A stretch of DNA of 64,000 nt from Arsenicibacter rosenii (GCF_001870735.1 NZ_MORL01000009.1:186001-250000); one strand, 5' to 3'. Positions 8,246 through 16,826 are shown, numbered from the stretch's first letter. Program-made: numbers and translations. Notes: a model not told the origin generated them from the sequence alone.

Positions 8246-10264
8246 ATGACTGCCAAAATTCTGGTTGTTGACGATGAACCTGATGTTGAATTACTGCTTA
8301 AACAGGTATTTCGTCATTATATCGAAGAACAACACTACCATTTTTCTTTTGTAAACAGTGGGCTGGAAGCGCTGGGGCTTCTTAAAGCAGAAAGTACGAT
8401 CGACATTCTGCTACTGGATATCAATATGCCTGATATTGATGGACTGACCCTGTTAGACTACCTGGCCGATTCCGCCTTTGACGGTATTACCATCATTGTC
8501 TCCGCCTACGGAGACATGGATAATATCCGTACGGCCATGAATCGCGGTGCCTTTGACTTTGTGCTGAAGCCGATACAGTTTACAGACTTACAGGCCACCC
8601 TCGACAAGGCACTTATTCAGGTGCAGGCCCAGCGTGAATCAAAACGGATCAAGGTTCTGGAAGAACTGAAAACAAGGTTCTTTTCAAACATTACCCATGA
8701 GTTCCGGACGCCGCTAACGCTGATCATGACACTGACAAAAGATATGCTGGACCGTCAGGATCTCAGTAAATCTGTTCAGCAAGATCTTTCCTCTATTTTA
8801 CGGAGCAGTAATCACTTGCTGCGGCTGATTAACCAGTTGCTGGATCTGGCTAAACTCGAAGCCAATAAAATGGGGATCTCGCTCCAGCAAAGCGACTTGC
8901 GCCAGTTTCTGGAACAATTGATCAACAGCTTTCGTGCTCAGGCAAAGCAACAAACCATTTTGCTGATTACGGAACTGCAGGTGAAAGGCATCTGGCTTTT
9001 CGATGCCGATAAGCTGGAAAAAATCATCTTAAATCTCTTATCGAATGCCTTAAAATTTACGACTGAAGGCGGTACGGTAACCATCTCGGCAACCCCTGCT
9101 GCGTCGGATAGTTCACTGGACTCGCTGCCTAGTGTAGGGGTTGGCCCCAGTCAGCGGCAAGGCCTCCGGCTGACGGTTTCAGACACTGGCGTCGGATTAA
9201 CGCAAGAGCAGATCTCACACCTTTTTGACCGCTTTTATCAGGCGGATTCCTCGATGACACGTGCTTATGAAGGAACCGGCATTGGCCTGGCGCTGGTTAA
9301 AGAACTCTGTGATTTATTGGGCGGGCAAATAACGGTCAGCAGCAAGCCGGGAGCCGGAAGTACCTTTTCGGTATGGCTGCCGATGGAACCTCTTGATGAA
9401 AGCCCGACGCCCATTCAGGCATCAGACGTTTTATGGCCACTGGCAACCCCTGCGGCTGCCGATGTTAGTCAGCCCGCTATACCAACGCAGGAATTACCCG
9501 GCGAAGCAGAAGAGAGCCCGTTGATACTGGTTGTAGAGGATAATCAGGACTTACGCATGTTTCTGGCACGCGCGTTAAGTAAACTCTACCGGGTTCTGAC
9601 CGCAACCAATGGCCAGGAAGCCTGGGGCATCATTACGGCCGAACTTCCGGATCTGGTTATTTCGGATGTCATGATGCCGTTTATGAACGGCTATGAATTA
9701 TGTACACGCATCAAGCAAACGCCCGAAACCAGTCATATTGCTGTTATGCTGCTCACGGCCAAAGTCGGACAGGAAAGCCGGATTGATGGCCTGAACGCAG
9801 GCGCAAACGATTACCTGCCTAAGCCTTTCCACACGGATGAGCTCCGGCTTCGGGTCCGTAACCTGCTTACCTATCAGCAGCAGCTGCGTACCTTTTATCA
9901 GCAGTTGTTCCGGCAACCGGAATCATCGCTCAATCACTCGTTAGGGGCCGATGAATTTATGCAGCAGCTATATGGGGTCATTGATGACAATCTTGATAAT
10001 GCCGAATTAACCGTTGAAGTGTTGGCAACAGCAGTCTCCGTCAGTCAGCGAACCCTGCACCGGAAACTTCAGGCACTTATCGGAATGAATGCCAGCGACT
10101 TAATCAGAACCTACCGGCTAAAACGGGCGGCACAAATGCTACGGGAAGGCCAAAGCATTACCTCAGCAGCCTATGCTACCGGATTTGAAAACCTGGCCTA
10201 TTTCTCTACCCGTTTTAAGGAACTATACACTATGACGCCAACTGAGTACATGAAAAGCAGGTAA
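8246..10264 (+). CDS. Hybrid regulator: REC - histidine kinase - REC - AraC DNA-binding domain
   Basis: 672 residues, cytoplasmic. First receiver about 4-125 with acceptor D58 (LLLDINMPD); HisKA with H151 (NITHEFRTPLT); HATPase about 235-380 (LSNALKF, DTGVGL, GTGIGLALV); second receiver about 425-540 with D474 (ISDVMMP) and KPFH; C-terminal AraC-type helix-turn-helix about 570-672 (VSQRTLHRKLQAL, FENLAYFSTRFKELY). It lacks the periplasmic beta-propeller and membrane helices of classic Bacteroides hybrid systems; instead a receiver at the front can take a phosphate, plausibly from the TPR kinase encoded just upstream. The last domain implies direct DNA binding, perhaps to the tandem repeat directly after its stop codon. 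Targets unknown. Confidence 0.92.
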   Translation: MTAKILVVDDEPDVELLLKQVFRHYIEEQHYHFSFVNSGLEALGLLKAESTIDILLLDINMPDIDGLTLLDYLADSAFDGITIIVSAYGDMDNIRTAMNRGAFDFVLKPIQFTDLQATLDKALIQVQAQRESKRIKVLEELKTRFFSNITHEFRTPLTLIMTLTKDMLDRQDLSKSVQQDLSSILRSSNHLLRLINQLLDLAKLEANKMGISLQQSDLRQFLEQLINSFRAQAKQQTILLITELQVKGIWLFDADKLEKIILNLLSNALKFTTEGGTVTISATPAASDSSLDSLPSVGVGPSQRQGLRLTVSDTGVGLTQEQISHLFDRFYQADSSMTRAYEGTGIGLALVKELCDLLGGQITVSSKPGAGSTFSVWLPMEPLDESPTPIQASDVLWPLATPAAADVSQPAIPTQELPGEAEESPLILVVEDNQDLRMFLARALSKLYRVLTATNGQEAWGIITAELPDLVISDVMMPFMNGYELCTRIKQTPETSHIAVMLLTAKVGQESRIDGLNAGANDYLPKPFHTDELRLRVRNLLTYQQQLRTFYQQLFRQPESSLNHSLGADEFMQQLYGVIDDNLDNAELTVEVLATAVSVSQRTLHRKLQALIGMNASDLIRTYRLKRAAQMLREGQSITSAAYATGFENLAYFSTRFKELYTMTPTEYMKSR

Positions 10265-10267
10265 GTT

Positions 10268-10307
10268 TTGGCCAAAAAACAAAAGCAATTGGCCAAAAAA
10301 CAAAAGC
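10268..10307 (+). repeat. Tandem 19-base direct repeat with 21-base period
   Basis: TTGGCCAAAAAACAAAAGC occurs at 10268-10286 and again at 10289-10307, exactly two helical turns apart, immediately after the stop codon of the AraC-tailed hybrid regulator. The layout resembles a paired binding site, but no gene reads away from it nearby on the plus strand. The remaining gap to 10522 shows no gene or clear structure. Confidence 0.7.
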
Positions 10308-10522
10308 CGGATCCCTCAAAATATGCGATAATTGTAACAAATTATGAGATGAACTTCAACGTGCATTTAGGGGCGACCGGAGCAGACAGGTGTGTTTAAT
10401 CAGGTAACATACTGAGCAGAAGAATCTCATGATATAGTCGGGAAAGCTGATATACACCGATGCTTTCTAAAGAATAGCTTTCTAACTATATCCATTCAGC
10501 CATAAAAAGTAAAAGAAGTTGT

Positions 10523-10552
10523 AAAAAGGGCTCCTTAAGAAGCCCTTTTTTT
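10523..10552 (-). terminator. Terminator hairpin shared at a convergent junction
   Basis: AAAAAGGGCT (10523-10532) pairs with AGCCCTTTTT (10541-10550). On the minus strand it starts 2 bases after the quinone oxidoreductase stop; the flanking A and T runs let it also serve plus-strand transcripts. Confidence 0.8.
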
Positions 10553-10554
10553 CA

Positions 10555-11529
10555 TTAAGGAACAATCAGAATCTTGCCCATTACTTTACGCGCCTGCATA
10601 TCCATCAATGCCTGAGCCGCCTGATCCAGCGGGTAGGTGGCCTGAATATGTGGTTTGATTTTTCCCGATTGCCAGAACCCGATAATTTCGGCCAGATTAC
10701 GGGTGCTTTCTTTGGGTTGCCGCTCGGCGAAAGCCCCCCAGAACACACCAACCACCGAACATCCTTTCAGCAAGGGCAGATTCATGGGCAGGTCCGGTAT
10801 CTTACCGGCCGCAAACCCTACGACCAGATAACGCCCGTTCCAGTTCATCGACCGCAGAGCCGGATCTGTCAGCGCGCCGCCAACGGGGTCGTATACAACA
10901 TCTACACCTTTGCCGCCGGTCAGCTCTTTCAATCGGTTCCGCAAATCGTCCTCACTGTAGTTAATCGTTTCGTCGGCGCCATATTCGCGGCAAAGTGCCA
11001 GCTTTTCCGCAGTCGATGCGGCGGCAATAACGGTTGCGCCCATCTGTTTGCCAAGAGTTACGGCAGCCAGGCCAACACCACCGGCTGCGCCCAGCACCAG
11101 CAGTGTTTCGCCCGGTTGCAGATGCGCCCGGTCTTTCAGCGCATGGTATGAGGTACCATAGGTGTAGAGCATCGAAGCCGCCGTCTGAAAATCCATGCCC
11201 GGCGGAATGGGAAAAACACGGCGTGCGTCGACCACCACGCCTTCGGCAAAACCGCCCCAGCCCGTCAGCGCCAGGACAGCATCTCCCGGCTTCAGGTGTG
11301 CGACGCCCTCTCCTACAGCCCTGATGACACCCGCCACCTCCCCCCCCGGTGAGAACGGAAACGGTGGCTTAAACTGGTATTTCCCGTCAATAATCAGGGT
11401 ATCCGGGAAGTTAACGCCACAGGCTTTAACGGTAATCAATACCTCGTTGCGGGCAGGCTCCGGCCAGCCAATCTCGTCGACCTGCAGGGTTTCAGGCCCA
11501 CCAAAGGACCGGCATAAAACGGCTTTCAT
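10555..11529 (-). CDS. NADPH:quinone oxidoreductase family protein (zinc-free MDR)
   Basis: 324 residues, full length for the medium-chain dehydrogenase/reductase quinone oxidoreductase group. The N-terminal GroES-like domain has the family opening MKAVLCRSFGGPETL and CGVNFPDTLIIDGKY; the nucleotide domain has LVLGAAGGVGLAAVTLGKQMGA (about 143-164) and a YDPVGGAL segment. Zinc-binding cysteines of alcohol dehydrogenases are absent, as expected for a quinone or enone reductase. It is divergent from an acyl-CoA dehydrogenase over two palindromic operator-like sites, which suggests a role in fatty-acid or branched-chain acyl metabolism rather than stress alone. The physiological substrate is not known. 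Confidence 0.9.
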   Translation of the reverse strand: MKAVLCRSFGGPETLQVDEIGWPEPARNEVLITVKACGVNFPDTLIIDGKYQFKPPFPFSPGGEVAGVIRAVGEGVAHLKPGDAVLALTGWGGFAEGVVVDARRVFPIPPGMDFQTAASMLYTYGTSYHALKDRAHLQPGETLLVLGAAGGVGLAAVTLGKQMGATVIAAASTAEKLALCREYGADETINYSEDDLRNRLKELTGGKGVDVVYDPVGGALTDPALRSMNWNGRYLVVGFAAGKIPDLPMNLPLLKGCSVVGVFWGAFAERQPKESTRNLAEIIGFWQSGKIKPHIQATYPLDQAAQALMDMQARKVMGKILIVP

Positions 11530-11592
11530 ACAAAATCGGGTTTAAGGCTTTAGTAAAACAATTTCTTAAATCAACACAAAAATATTTTAATT

Positions 11593-11606
11593 GTATGCTT
11601 GCATAC
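11593..11606. promoter_or_regulatory. Palindromic operator-like site 1 (GTATGC-TT-GCATAC)
   Basis: Six-base arms around TT. The same motif, inverted, recurs 48 bases away at 11642-11653, and both lie between the divergent quinone oxidoreductase and acyl-CoA dehydrogenase genes. Spacing and symmetry suit a TetR-type dimer; no regulator gene is adjacent, so the binding protein is unknown. Confidence 0.6.
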
Positions 11607-11641
11607 TATTAACGATCTTATTTTATTTGTGACATAATTAG

Positions 11642-11653
11642 TATGCAAGCATA
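11642..11653. promoter_or_regulatory. Palindromic operator-like site 2 (TATGC-AA-GCATA)
   Basis: Inverted copy of the site at 11593-11606, sharing ATGCTTGCATACTA when read on the minus strand. It lies 15 bases before the acyl-CoA dehydrogenase ATG, where a bound repressor would block transcription or its initiation. Confidence 0.6.
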
Positions 11654-11668
11654 ACAAAACAACAAACC

Positions 11669-13480
11669 ATGATTGCGACGGATAATAAAGCGTCTATCAA
11701 AGGCGGAGAATTTCTGATCAAAGAAACCGACGCTGCTCAGGTATTCATCCCGGAAGAGTTTACGGAAGAGCAGCAGATGATTGCGGCTACGTGCCGGGAG
11801 TTCCTGGAACGTGAGATCTGGCCGCGTCTGGAAGATATTGATAAAGCAAAGTCACCCGAGCTGATTTCATCGCTGATGGACAAGGCCGGTGAACTGGGCC
11901 TGTTAGGTACATCAGTACCGGAAGAGTACGGCGGATTCGGCATGAGCTTTAATACCTCCATGCTGGTAGCCGAAGTAACGGGAGCCGGGCATTCGTTTTC
12001 GGTTGCCTTATCGGCACATACCGGTATCGGTACACTGCCGATTGTCTACTACGGCAGCGAAGAGCAGAAAGCAAAATACCTGCCTAAACTGGCATCCGGC
12101 GAATGGAAGGCAGCTTACTGCCTGACCGAACCGGATTCAGGTTCAGACGCTAATTCAGGCAAAACAAAAGCGGTACTATCGGCAGACGGCCAGCACTATA
12201 TCATCAACGGGCAGAAAATGTGGATCACCAACGGCGGTTTCGCTGATGTCTACATCGTATTTGCCAAAATTGAAGAAAACGGTCAGACCGACAAAAACCT
12301 GTCGGCCTTCATCGTAGAGCGTTCATTTGAGGGCATTACGATGAACGAGCCTGAACACAAAATGGGTATCAAAGGCTCAGACACCCGGCAGATTTTCTTC
12401 AACGACCTGAAAGTACCGGCTGAAAACCTGCTGTCTGACCGCGGCAATGGCTTCAAGATTGCGGTAAACATCCTGAATATCGGCCGGATTAAGCTCGGTA
12501 TTGCAGCCGTCGGCGGATCGAAGGAAGTAATTAACAACGCCATCCGCTATGCCAATGAGCGGAAACAGTTTAAAACGCCTATTTCTCAGTTTGGCGCCAT
12601 CAAGCACAAGCTGGCCGAAATGGCCGTAAAAGTATACGCCTCAGAATCGGCATCGTATCGCGCCGGGCAGAATATTGATGACCTGATCGAAGCCCTGAAA
12701 GAACAGGGCATGGCCGACGGTCCGGCAAAACTGAAAGCCCTGGAGCAGTTTGCGATTGAGTGTGCAATCATGAAGGTACACGGTTCTGAAGCACTCGATT
12801 ATGTCGTTGATGAAGGCGTTCAGGTATATGGCGGTATGGGCTACTCGGCCGACGCGCCGATGGACCGCGCCTACCGTGACGCCCGCATCAACCGGATTTT
12901 CGAAGGCACCAACGAAATCAACCGCATGCTGGTGGTTGACATGATGCTGAAGCGCGCCATGAAAGGCGAACTCGATCTGATGACACCGGCGATGGCCGTT
13001 TCAAAGGAAATCATGTCGATTCCGGATTTCGGTGCCGACGAGGAAGAAGGCCTGTTTATCGCCGAGAAAAAAGTGTTGCGCAATCTGAAAAAAGCGGCAT
13101 TGATGGTATCCGGCGCGGCTGTGCAGAAATTCATGATGACACTCTCTGACGAACAGGAGATTCTGATGAACGTAGCCGACATGGCGATTGAAATCTACGC
13201 GGCGGAGTCAGCGCTCCTGCGCGTGGAAAAAACCATCGCTCTGAAAGGCGAAGAGGCCCTGAGCCTGCAAAAAGACCTGGCCTTGATTTACCTGCACGAA
13301 GCCGTTGAAAAGGTAAACAACGCCGGTCGTGCAGCTATCACCTCCTTTGCCGAAGGCGACGAACTGCGCGTGATGCTGATGGGGCTGAAACGATTCACGA
13401 AAATCGAACCAATGAACCTGAAGGAGGCCCGTCGCCGGATTGCCGATGCGATGATTGCCGAAAACAAGTATATTTTCTAA
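11669..13480 (+). CDS. Acyl-CoA dehydrogenase (VLCAD/ACAD9-like, extended C-terminus)
   Basis: 603 residues, longer than the roughly 380 of short/medium-chain enzymes, with the extra helical C-terminal region of very-long-chain-type dehydrogenases. Visible features: N-terminal helical domain (EEFTEEQQMIAATCREF), flavin/substrate segment YCLTEPDSGSDANS, KMWITNGGFAD, and the catalytic-base segment IFEGTNEINRM with E412. It catalyses FAD-dependent alpha,beta-dehydrogenation of acyl-CoA, the first step of beta-oxidation. No electron-transfer flavoprotein or thiolase genes are adjacent. Two palindromic sites upstream suggest repression by an acyl-CoA-responsive regulator. The chain-length preference cannot be read from the sequence. 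Confidence 0.93.
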   Translation: MIATDNKASIKGGEFLIKETDAAQVFIPEEFTEEQQMIAATCREFLEREIWPRLEDIDKAKSPELISSLMDKAGELGLLGTSVPEEYGGFGMSFNTSMLVAEVTGAGHSFSVALSAHTGIGTLPIVYYGSEEQKAKYLPKLASGEWKAAYCLTEPDSGSDANSGKTKAVLSADGQHYIINGQKMWITNGGFADVYIVFAKIEENGQTDKNLSAFIVERSFEGITMNEPEHKMGIKGSDTRQIFFNDLKVPAENLLSDRGNGFKIAVNILNIGRIKLGIAAVGGSKEVINNAIRYANERKQFKTPISQFGAIKHKLAEMAVKVYASESASYRAGQNIDDLIEALKEQGMADGPAKLKALEQFAIECAIMKVHGSEALDYVVDEGVQVYGGMGYSADAPMDRAYRDARINRIFEGTNEINRMLVVDMMLKRAMKGELDLMTPAMAVSKEIMSIPDFGADEEEGLFIAEKKVLRNLKKAALMVSGAAVQKFMMTLSDEQEILMNVADMAIEIYAAESALLRVEKTIALKGEEALSLQKDLALIYLHEAVEKVNNAGRAAITSFAEGDELRVMLMGLKRFTKIEPMNLKEARRRIADAMIAENKYIF

Positions 13481-13516
13481 GCAAGACAATACATCAACCA
13501 ACATAACTAAAAGCCT

Positions 13517-13548
13517 AAAGCCGGTCCGAAATTCGGGCCGGCTTTTTT
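13517..13548 (+). terminator. Rho-independent terminator after acyl-CoA dehydrogenase
   Basis: Arms 13517-13530 and 13532-13545 (AAAGCCGGTCCGAA against TTCGGGCCGGCTTT, one wobble pair) followed by a T-run. Confidence 0.88.
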
Positions 13549-13593
13549 GTTTTTTGCCAACCCTGCTGACATAGGGCTGTCACTGGCTGAGTT

Positions 13594-13601
13594 TATTTTT
13601 G
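13594..13601 (+). promoter_or_regulatory. Candidate -7 element (TATTTTTG)
   Basis: Matches TAnnTTTG, 30 bases before the ATG at 13632. Confidence 0.4.
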
Positions 13602-13631
13602 TTATAGTCATTTATTAAACAACAAATACTA

Positions 13632-14120
13632 ATGACATCTCAGATTTCCATCCCGTCAAACGCGCTCCGGATTCAGGAGAACGCTCCCGTCACTGCCCTC
13701 TGCTGCCGGACAATGGCAACCTTACGTACATTGAACGAACACGCGGGCCCGCTTACCGAAAAAATGTATGCAGAAGCCCATCGGCTTAATCTGACAATTG
13801 CTGGTCCTGTCAACTGGCTTTATACCGACGCAAGCGGCGACCCTAACCATGAATTTCAGCTTACCATTGCCCTTCCGATTGAGCAGCCAGGCCCTTTATC
13901 GGATCAGTTTACGTACGAGACCCTCCGCTCCTTTCGCAGCGCGTCCTATCGCTTCAAGGGGCCGTGGGGGAGCCTTCCGGAGGTATACGATCTATTATTC
14001 GGGCAGTTTTATCAGCAGGGCTATACGTATGACGGGCGGGTGCGTGAGATTTACAGTTATGTTGATTTTGAGCATCCTGAGAAGTGTGTCACCGATATTC
14101 AGATTGGGATAGCTGACTAA
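13632..14120 (+). CDS. GyrI-like / AraC effector-binding-type small-molecule-binding protein
   Basis: 162 residues without signal peptide. The alternating beta/alpha pattern, the opening RIQENAPVTALCCRTMATL, a middle GPVNWLYTD and a YRFKGPWGSLPEVYDLLFGQF motif resemble the stand-alone GyrI-like (SHS2, BacR/Rob effector-binding) fold. Family members bind amphipathic small molecules or modulate gyrase; some are hydrolases. No DNA-binding domain is present. It stands alone between a terminator and a gene with its own promoter element, so the context gives no role. Assignment is by pattern only and moderately confident. Confidence 0.6.
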   Translation: MTSQISIPSNALRIQENAPVTALCCRTMATLRTLNEHAGPLTEKMYAEAHRLNLTIAGPVNWLYTDASGDPNHEFQLTIALPIEQPGPLSDQFTYETLRSFRSASYRFKGPWGSLPEVYDLLFGQFYQQGYTYDGRVREIYSYVDFEHPEKCVTDIQIGIAD

Positions 14121-14192
14121 CGCCCCGACGCTCCTGTTCCTCATTTTTTTAGAAGCCTTTTTATACGGGGACTACCTGTGTAAAGAGGCTTT

Positions 14193-14200
14193 TATATTTG
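14193..14200 (+). promoter_or_regulatory. Candidate -7 element (TATATTTG)
   Basis: Matches TAnnTTTG, 42 bases before the ATG of the Gfo/Idh/MocA gene at 14243. Confidence 0.45.
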
Positions 14201-14242
14201 TCATGATTCGTACATTTACGGCCACGACAATCCTTTTCCGGC

Positions 14243-15400
14243 ATGACAACTTCTTCTTCCTTTTCCCGGCGTAATTTTCTGGCAGGCCTGGGGGCTTCGG
14301 CCTTAGCGCTGCCCGCCACGGGTTTCGCCAATTCCTTTGACAATGATCAGTATCTGGCGCAGCTGGCCGCTCAAAAGCGGGAACTGTTCGGTCAGGACCG
14401 TAAGCTGGGCATCGCACTGGTCGGGCTCGGCAGCTATGCTACCAACCAGCTGGCGCCCGGTCTGCAGCAAACGCAGTATTGCCGGCTGGCAGGGATCGTT
14501 ACCGGTACCCCGGCCAAGGCCGAACAATGGATGCAGAAATACAACATCCCGAAGCAAAACGTTTACGACTATAAAACCTTCGACCGGATTGCCGATAACC
14601 GGGACATCGACGTGGTGTATGTGGTGCTGCCCAATTCGATGCACGCCGAATATGTGATCCGGGCGGCACAGGCGGGCAAACATGTGATTTGTGAAAAACC
14701 ACTGGCAATCATGCCAAAGGAGTGTCAGGACATGATCGACGCCTGCAAAAAGGCAAACCGCCAGCTGGCCGTCGGCTATCGGTTGCATTATGAACCGTTT
14801 ACGCGGGAAGTCATGCGGCTCGGACAGGAAAAAGTCTTCGGCAAGGTTAAGTTCGTAGAAGCCAGCGACGGTTTCCGCATCGGTGATCCGACCCAATGGC
14901 GGCTGAAAAAAGCCATGGCCGGGGGTGGCCCGCTGATGGATGTAGGCATCTACGCAATTCAGGGAGCACGGTACGTGACCGGCCTCGAACCCGTTTCGGT
15001 AACGGCACAGTTCGGTCCGAAAACCGACCTCCAGAAGTTTAAAGAAGTTGAAGAGACCTTATTCTGGCAGTTTCAGTTTCCGGGCGGCGTGGTCAGTAAC
15101 TCAACGACGAGTTATGCGGCCGGTGTAGAACGGTTATATGCCTCCTGCGAAAACGGCTGGTTTGAACTCTCACCGGCCTTCGGCTATGGTCCGCTGAAAG
15201 GCCGCACCAGCAAAGGCCCGATCGAGCAGCCGATTGTTCATCACCAGGCCAACCACATGGACAATATCTGTAAGGTGTTGCTGAATAATGAAACCTTACC
15301 CGATCACATTACGGGTCAGGAGGGCCTGCGCGACGTCCGGCTGATGCAGGCTATCTATCAGGCAGCCGAAACCGGGCGCCGGATTGATCTGAAAGCCTAA
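14243..15400 (+). CDS. Exported Gfo/Idh/MocA-family oxidoreductase (Tat signal)
   Basis: 385 residues. The N-terminus SFSRRNFLAGLGASALALPATGFA is a textbook Tat signal (S-R-R-N-F-L), so the protein is exported folded with bound cofactor, as for Zymomonas glucose-fructose oxidoreductase. Nucleotide-binding motif GIALVGLGSYATNQL near 54-68, the family ICEKPLAI near 151-158, and a C-terminal alpha/beta domain with GGGPLMDVGIYAIQGARYVTG holding the conserved D/H region. It likely performs NAD(P)-dependent oxidoreduction of a sugar with tightly bound cofactor. A second Gfo/Idh protein (18646-19713) and a Tat-exported isomerase-like protein lie close by. Substrate unknown. Confidence 0.9.
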   Translation: MTTSSSFSRRNFLAGLGASALALPATGFANSFDNDQYLAQLAAQKRELFGQDRKLGIALVGLGSYATNQLAPGLQQTQYCRLAGIVTGTPAKAEQWMQKYNIPKQNVYDYKTFDRIADNRDIDVVYVVLPNSMHAEYVIRAAQAGKHVICEKPLAIMPKECQDMIDACKKANRQLAVGYRLHYEPFTREVMRLGQEKVFGKVKFVEASDGFRIGDPTQWRLKKAMAGGGPLMDVGIYAIQGARYVTGLEPVSVTAQFGPKTDLQKFKEVEETLFWQFQFPGGVVSNSTTSYAAGVERLYASCENGWFELSPAFGYGPLKGRTSKGPIEQPIVHHQANHMDNICKVLLNNETLPDHITGQEGLRDVRLMQAIYQAAETGRRIDLKA

Positions 15401-15470
15401 CGGAATGATAATCTGGCCAAAAGGGAATTTTTAATTTTCAAAAAATTATACCTTTCGACTAAACAATTAG

Positions 15471-15478
15471 TATCTTTG
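15471..15478 (+). promoter_or_regulatory. Bacteroidota -7 element (TATCTTTG) of the aminotransferase gene
   Basis: Perfect TAnnTTTG match 43 bases before the ATG at 15521; the stretch around it is very AT-rich, and TTTCG about 18 bases upstream could act as a weak -33 box. Confidence 0.55.
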
Positions 15479-15520
15479 CCCCTGATTTGTTATCAATTTA
15501 ATAATTAAATAATCCGAATC

Positions 15521-16738
15521 ATGTCTGCATTGCTTGAAACCGCCAGTCTGTTGGCCGACCGGATCAACGCGTTAGAAGAATCTTCAACGCTGGCGATGAC
15601 TAAAAAAGCACGCGAGCTGGCCGCGCAGGGCCACAAAGTAATCAGCCTCAGCGTTGGCGAGCCTGATTTCAAAACACCCGCTCACATCTGTGAAGCAGCT
15701 AAGAAGGCCATTGATGATGGCTTTCACGGCTATTCTCCGGTAGCCGGTTACCCTGATCTCCGTAAAGCGATTGCAGACAAGTTTAAACGGGATAACAATA
15801 TCGACTGGAAACCGGAAAATATCGTTGTATCGACCGGGGCAAAGCACTCCCTGGCCAACGTAATTCAGGTACTGGTCAATCCTGGCGACGAGGTGATCAT
15901 CTTCTCGCCGTACTGGGTGAGCTACTCGGAAATGGTAAAGCTGGCCGAAGGGAAATCAGTGGTAGTAGACGGCTCTTTCGAGAACGACTTCAAAGTAACG
16001 CCGGAGCAATTCGAAGCGGCCATTACTGACCGGACGAAAGTGGTGATGTTTGCCTCACCAAACAACCCGACCGGTTCAGTATATTCAGAAGCGGAACTGC
16101 GCGCCATCGGCGAGGTAGTGGCCCGTCATGAAAACGTATTCGTTCTGGCCGACGAAATCTACGAATACATCAACTTTACACCGGAAGGCCATTTCAGTAT
16201 TGGTTCCATCCCGGCTATTGCCGACCGTGTTATCACCGTAAATGGTGTTGCCAAAGGCTTTGCCATGACCGGCTGGCGGATTGGTTTTATCGGCGCAGCA
16301 AAATGGATTGCCGATGGTGTCGAAAAGCTACAGGGTCAGGTAACGTCAGGAACGAACTCAATTGCTCAGAAAGCAACGGTTGCGGCTCTGACGGGCGATA
16401 TGCAGCCAACCTACGAGATGGGTAAAGCTTACGAGCGTCGCCGTGATCTGGTGGTAAAACTGCTTCAGGATGTGCCGGGCTTTAAGGTAAATGTGCCGCA
16501 GGGTGCGTTCTACGCCTTCCCGGACGTAAGCTACTACTATGGCAAATCAGACGGAACGACAACCATCAACGATTCTGACGATTTTGCAGGCTGGTTGTTA
16601 AATTCAGTGTATGTATCGACAGTAGCCGGTTCTGGTTTCGGGGCTCCAAACTGCATCCGGATCTCAACGGCCGCTGCCGATGAAGCACTCGCCGAAGCCA
16701 TCCAGCGCATCAAAGATGCGGTAGCCACGCTGAAATAA
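15521..16738 (+). CDS. Pyridoxal-phosphate aminotransferase, class I (aspartate aminotransferase type)
   Basis: 405 residues, normal length for class I/II (subgroup Ib) aminotransferases. Seen: ALEESSTLAMTKKARELAAQG, SVGEPDFKTP, the cofactor segment TGAKHSLANV, NNPTGSVY, DEIYEYI, and the Schiff-base lysine K245 in NGVAKGFAMTGWRIGF, then a C-terminal RIS(T) substrate-carboxylate region (NCIRISTAAADE). It likely interconverts aspartate/oxaloacetate and glutamate/2-oxoglutarate. Monocistronic: its own promoter element lies upstream and a 28-base inverted repeat lies downstream at the convergent junction. Substrate range within the family is uncertain. Confidence 0.92.
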   Translation: MSALLETASLLADRINALEESSTLAMTKKARELAAQGHKVISLSVGEPDFKTPAHICEAAKKAIDDGFHGYSPVAGYPDLRKAIADKFKRDNNIDWKPENIVVSTGAKHSLANVIQVLVNPGDEVIIFSPYWVSYSEMVKLAEGKSVVVDGSFENDFKVTPEQFEAAITDRTKVVMFASPNNPTGSVYSEAELRAIGEVVARHENVFVLADEIYEYINFTPEGHFSIGSIPAIADRVITVNGVAKGFAMTGWRIGFIGAAKWIADGVEKLQGQVTSGTNSIAQKATVAALTGDMQPTYEMGKAYERRRDLVVKLLQDVPGFKVNVPQGAFYAFPDVSYYYGKSDGTTTINDSDDFAGWLLNSVYVSTVAGSGFGAPNCIRISTAAADEALAEAIQRIKDAVATLK

Positions 16739-16749
16739 GTAAACTTAGT

Positions 16750-16822
16750 TTGTCATCCCGACGTCAGGAGGGATCTCACCATATTCAATGGCCCGAGATC
16801 CCTCCTGACGTCGGGATGACAA
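16750..16822. repeat. Perfect 28-base inverted repeat at a convergent junction
   Basis: Arms 16750-16777 and 16795-16822 are exact reverse complements around a 17-base loop. The core GTCATCCCGACGTCAGGAGG / CCTCCTGACGTCGGGATGAC is much longer than a normal terminator stem and has no T-run. It fills the gap between the aminotransferase and the divergent-strand isomerase gene, ending 5 bases before the latter's stop. It resembles a dispersed REP/MITE-like element; it may also act as a terminator. Confidence 0.85.
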
Positions 16823-16826
16823 CTGT

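Noticed and set aside
14303-14896. 197-residue minus-strand frame opposite the Tat-exported oxidoreductase
   Set aside because: The opposite-strand gene has a Tat signal, Rossmann and EKP motifs; this frame has none.
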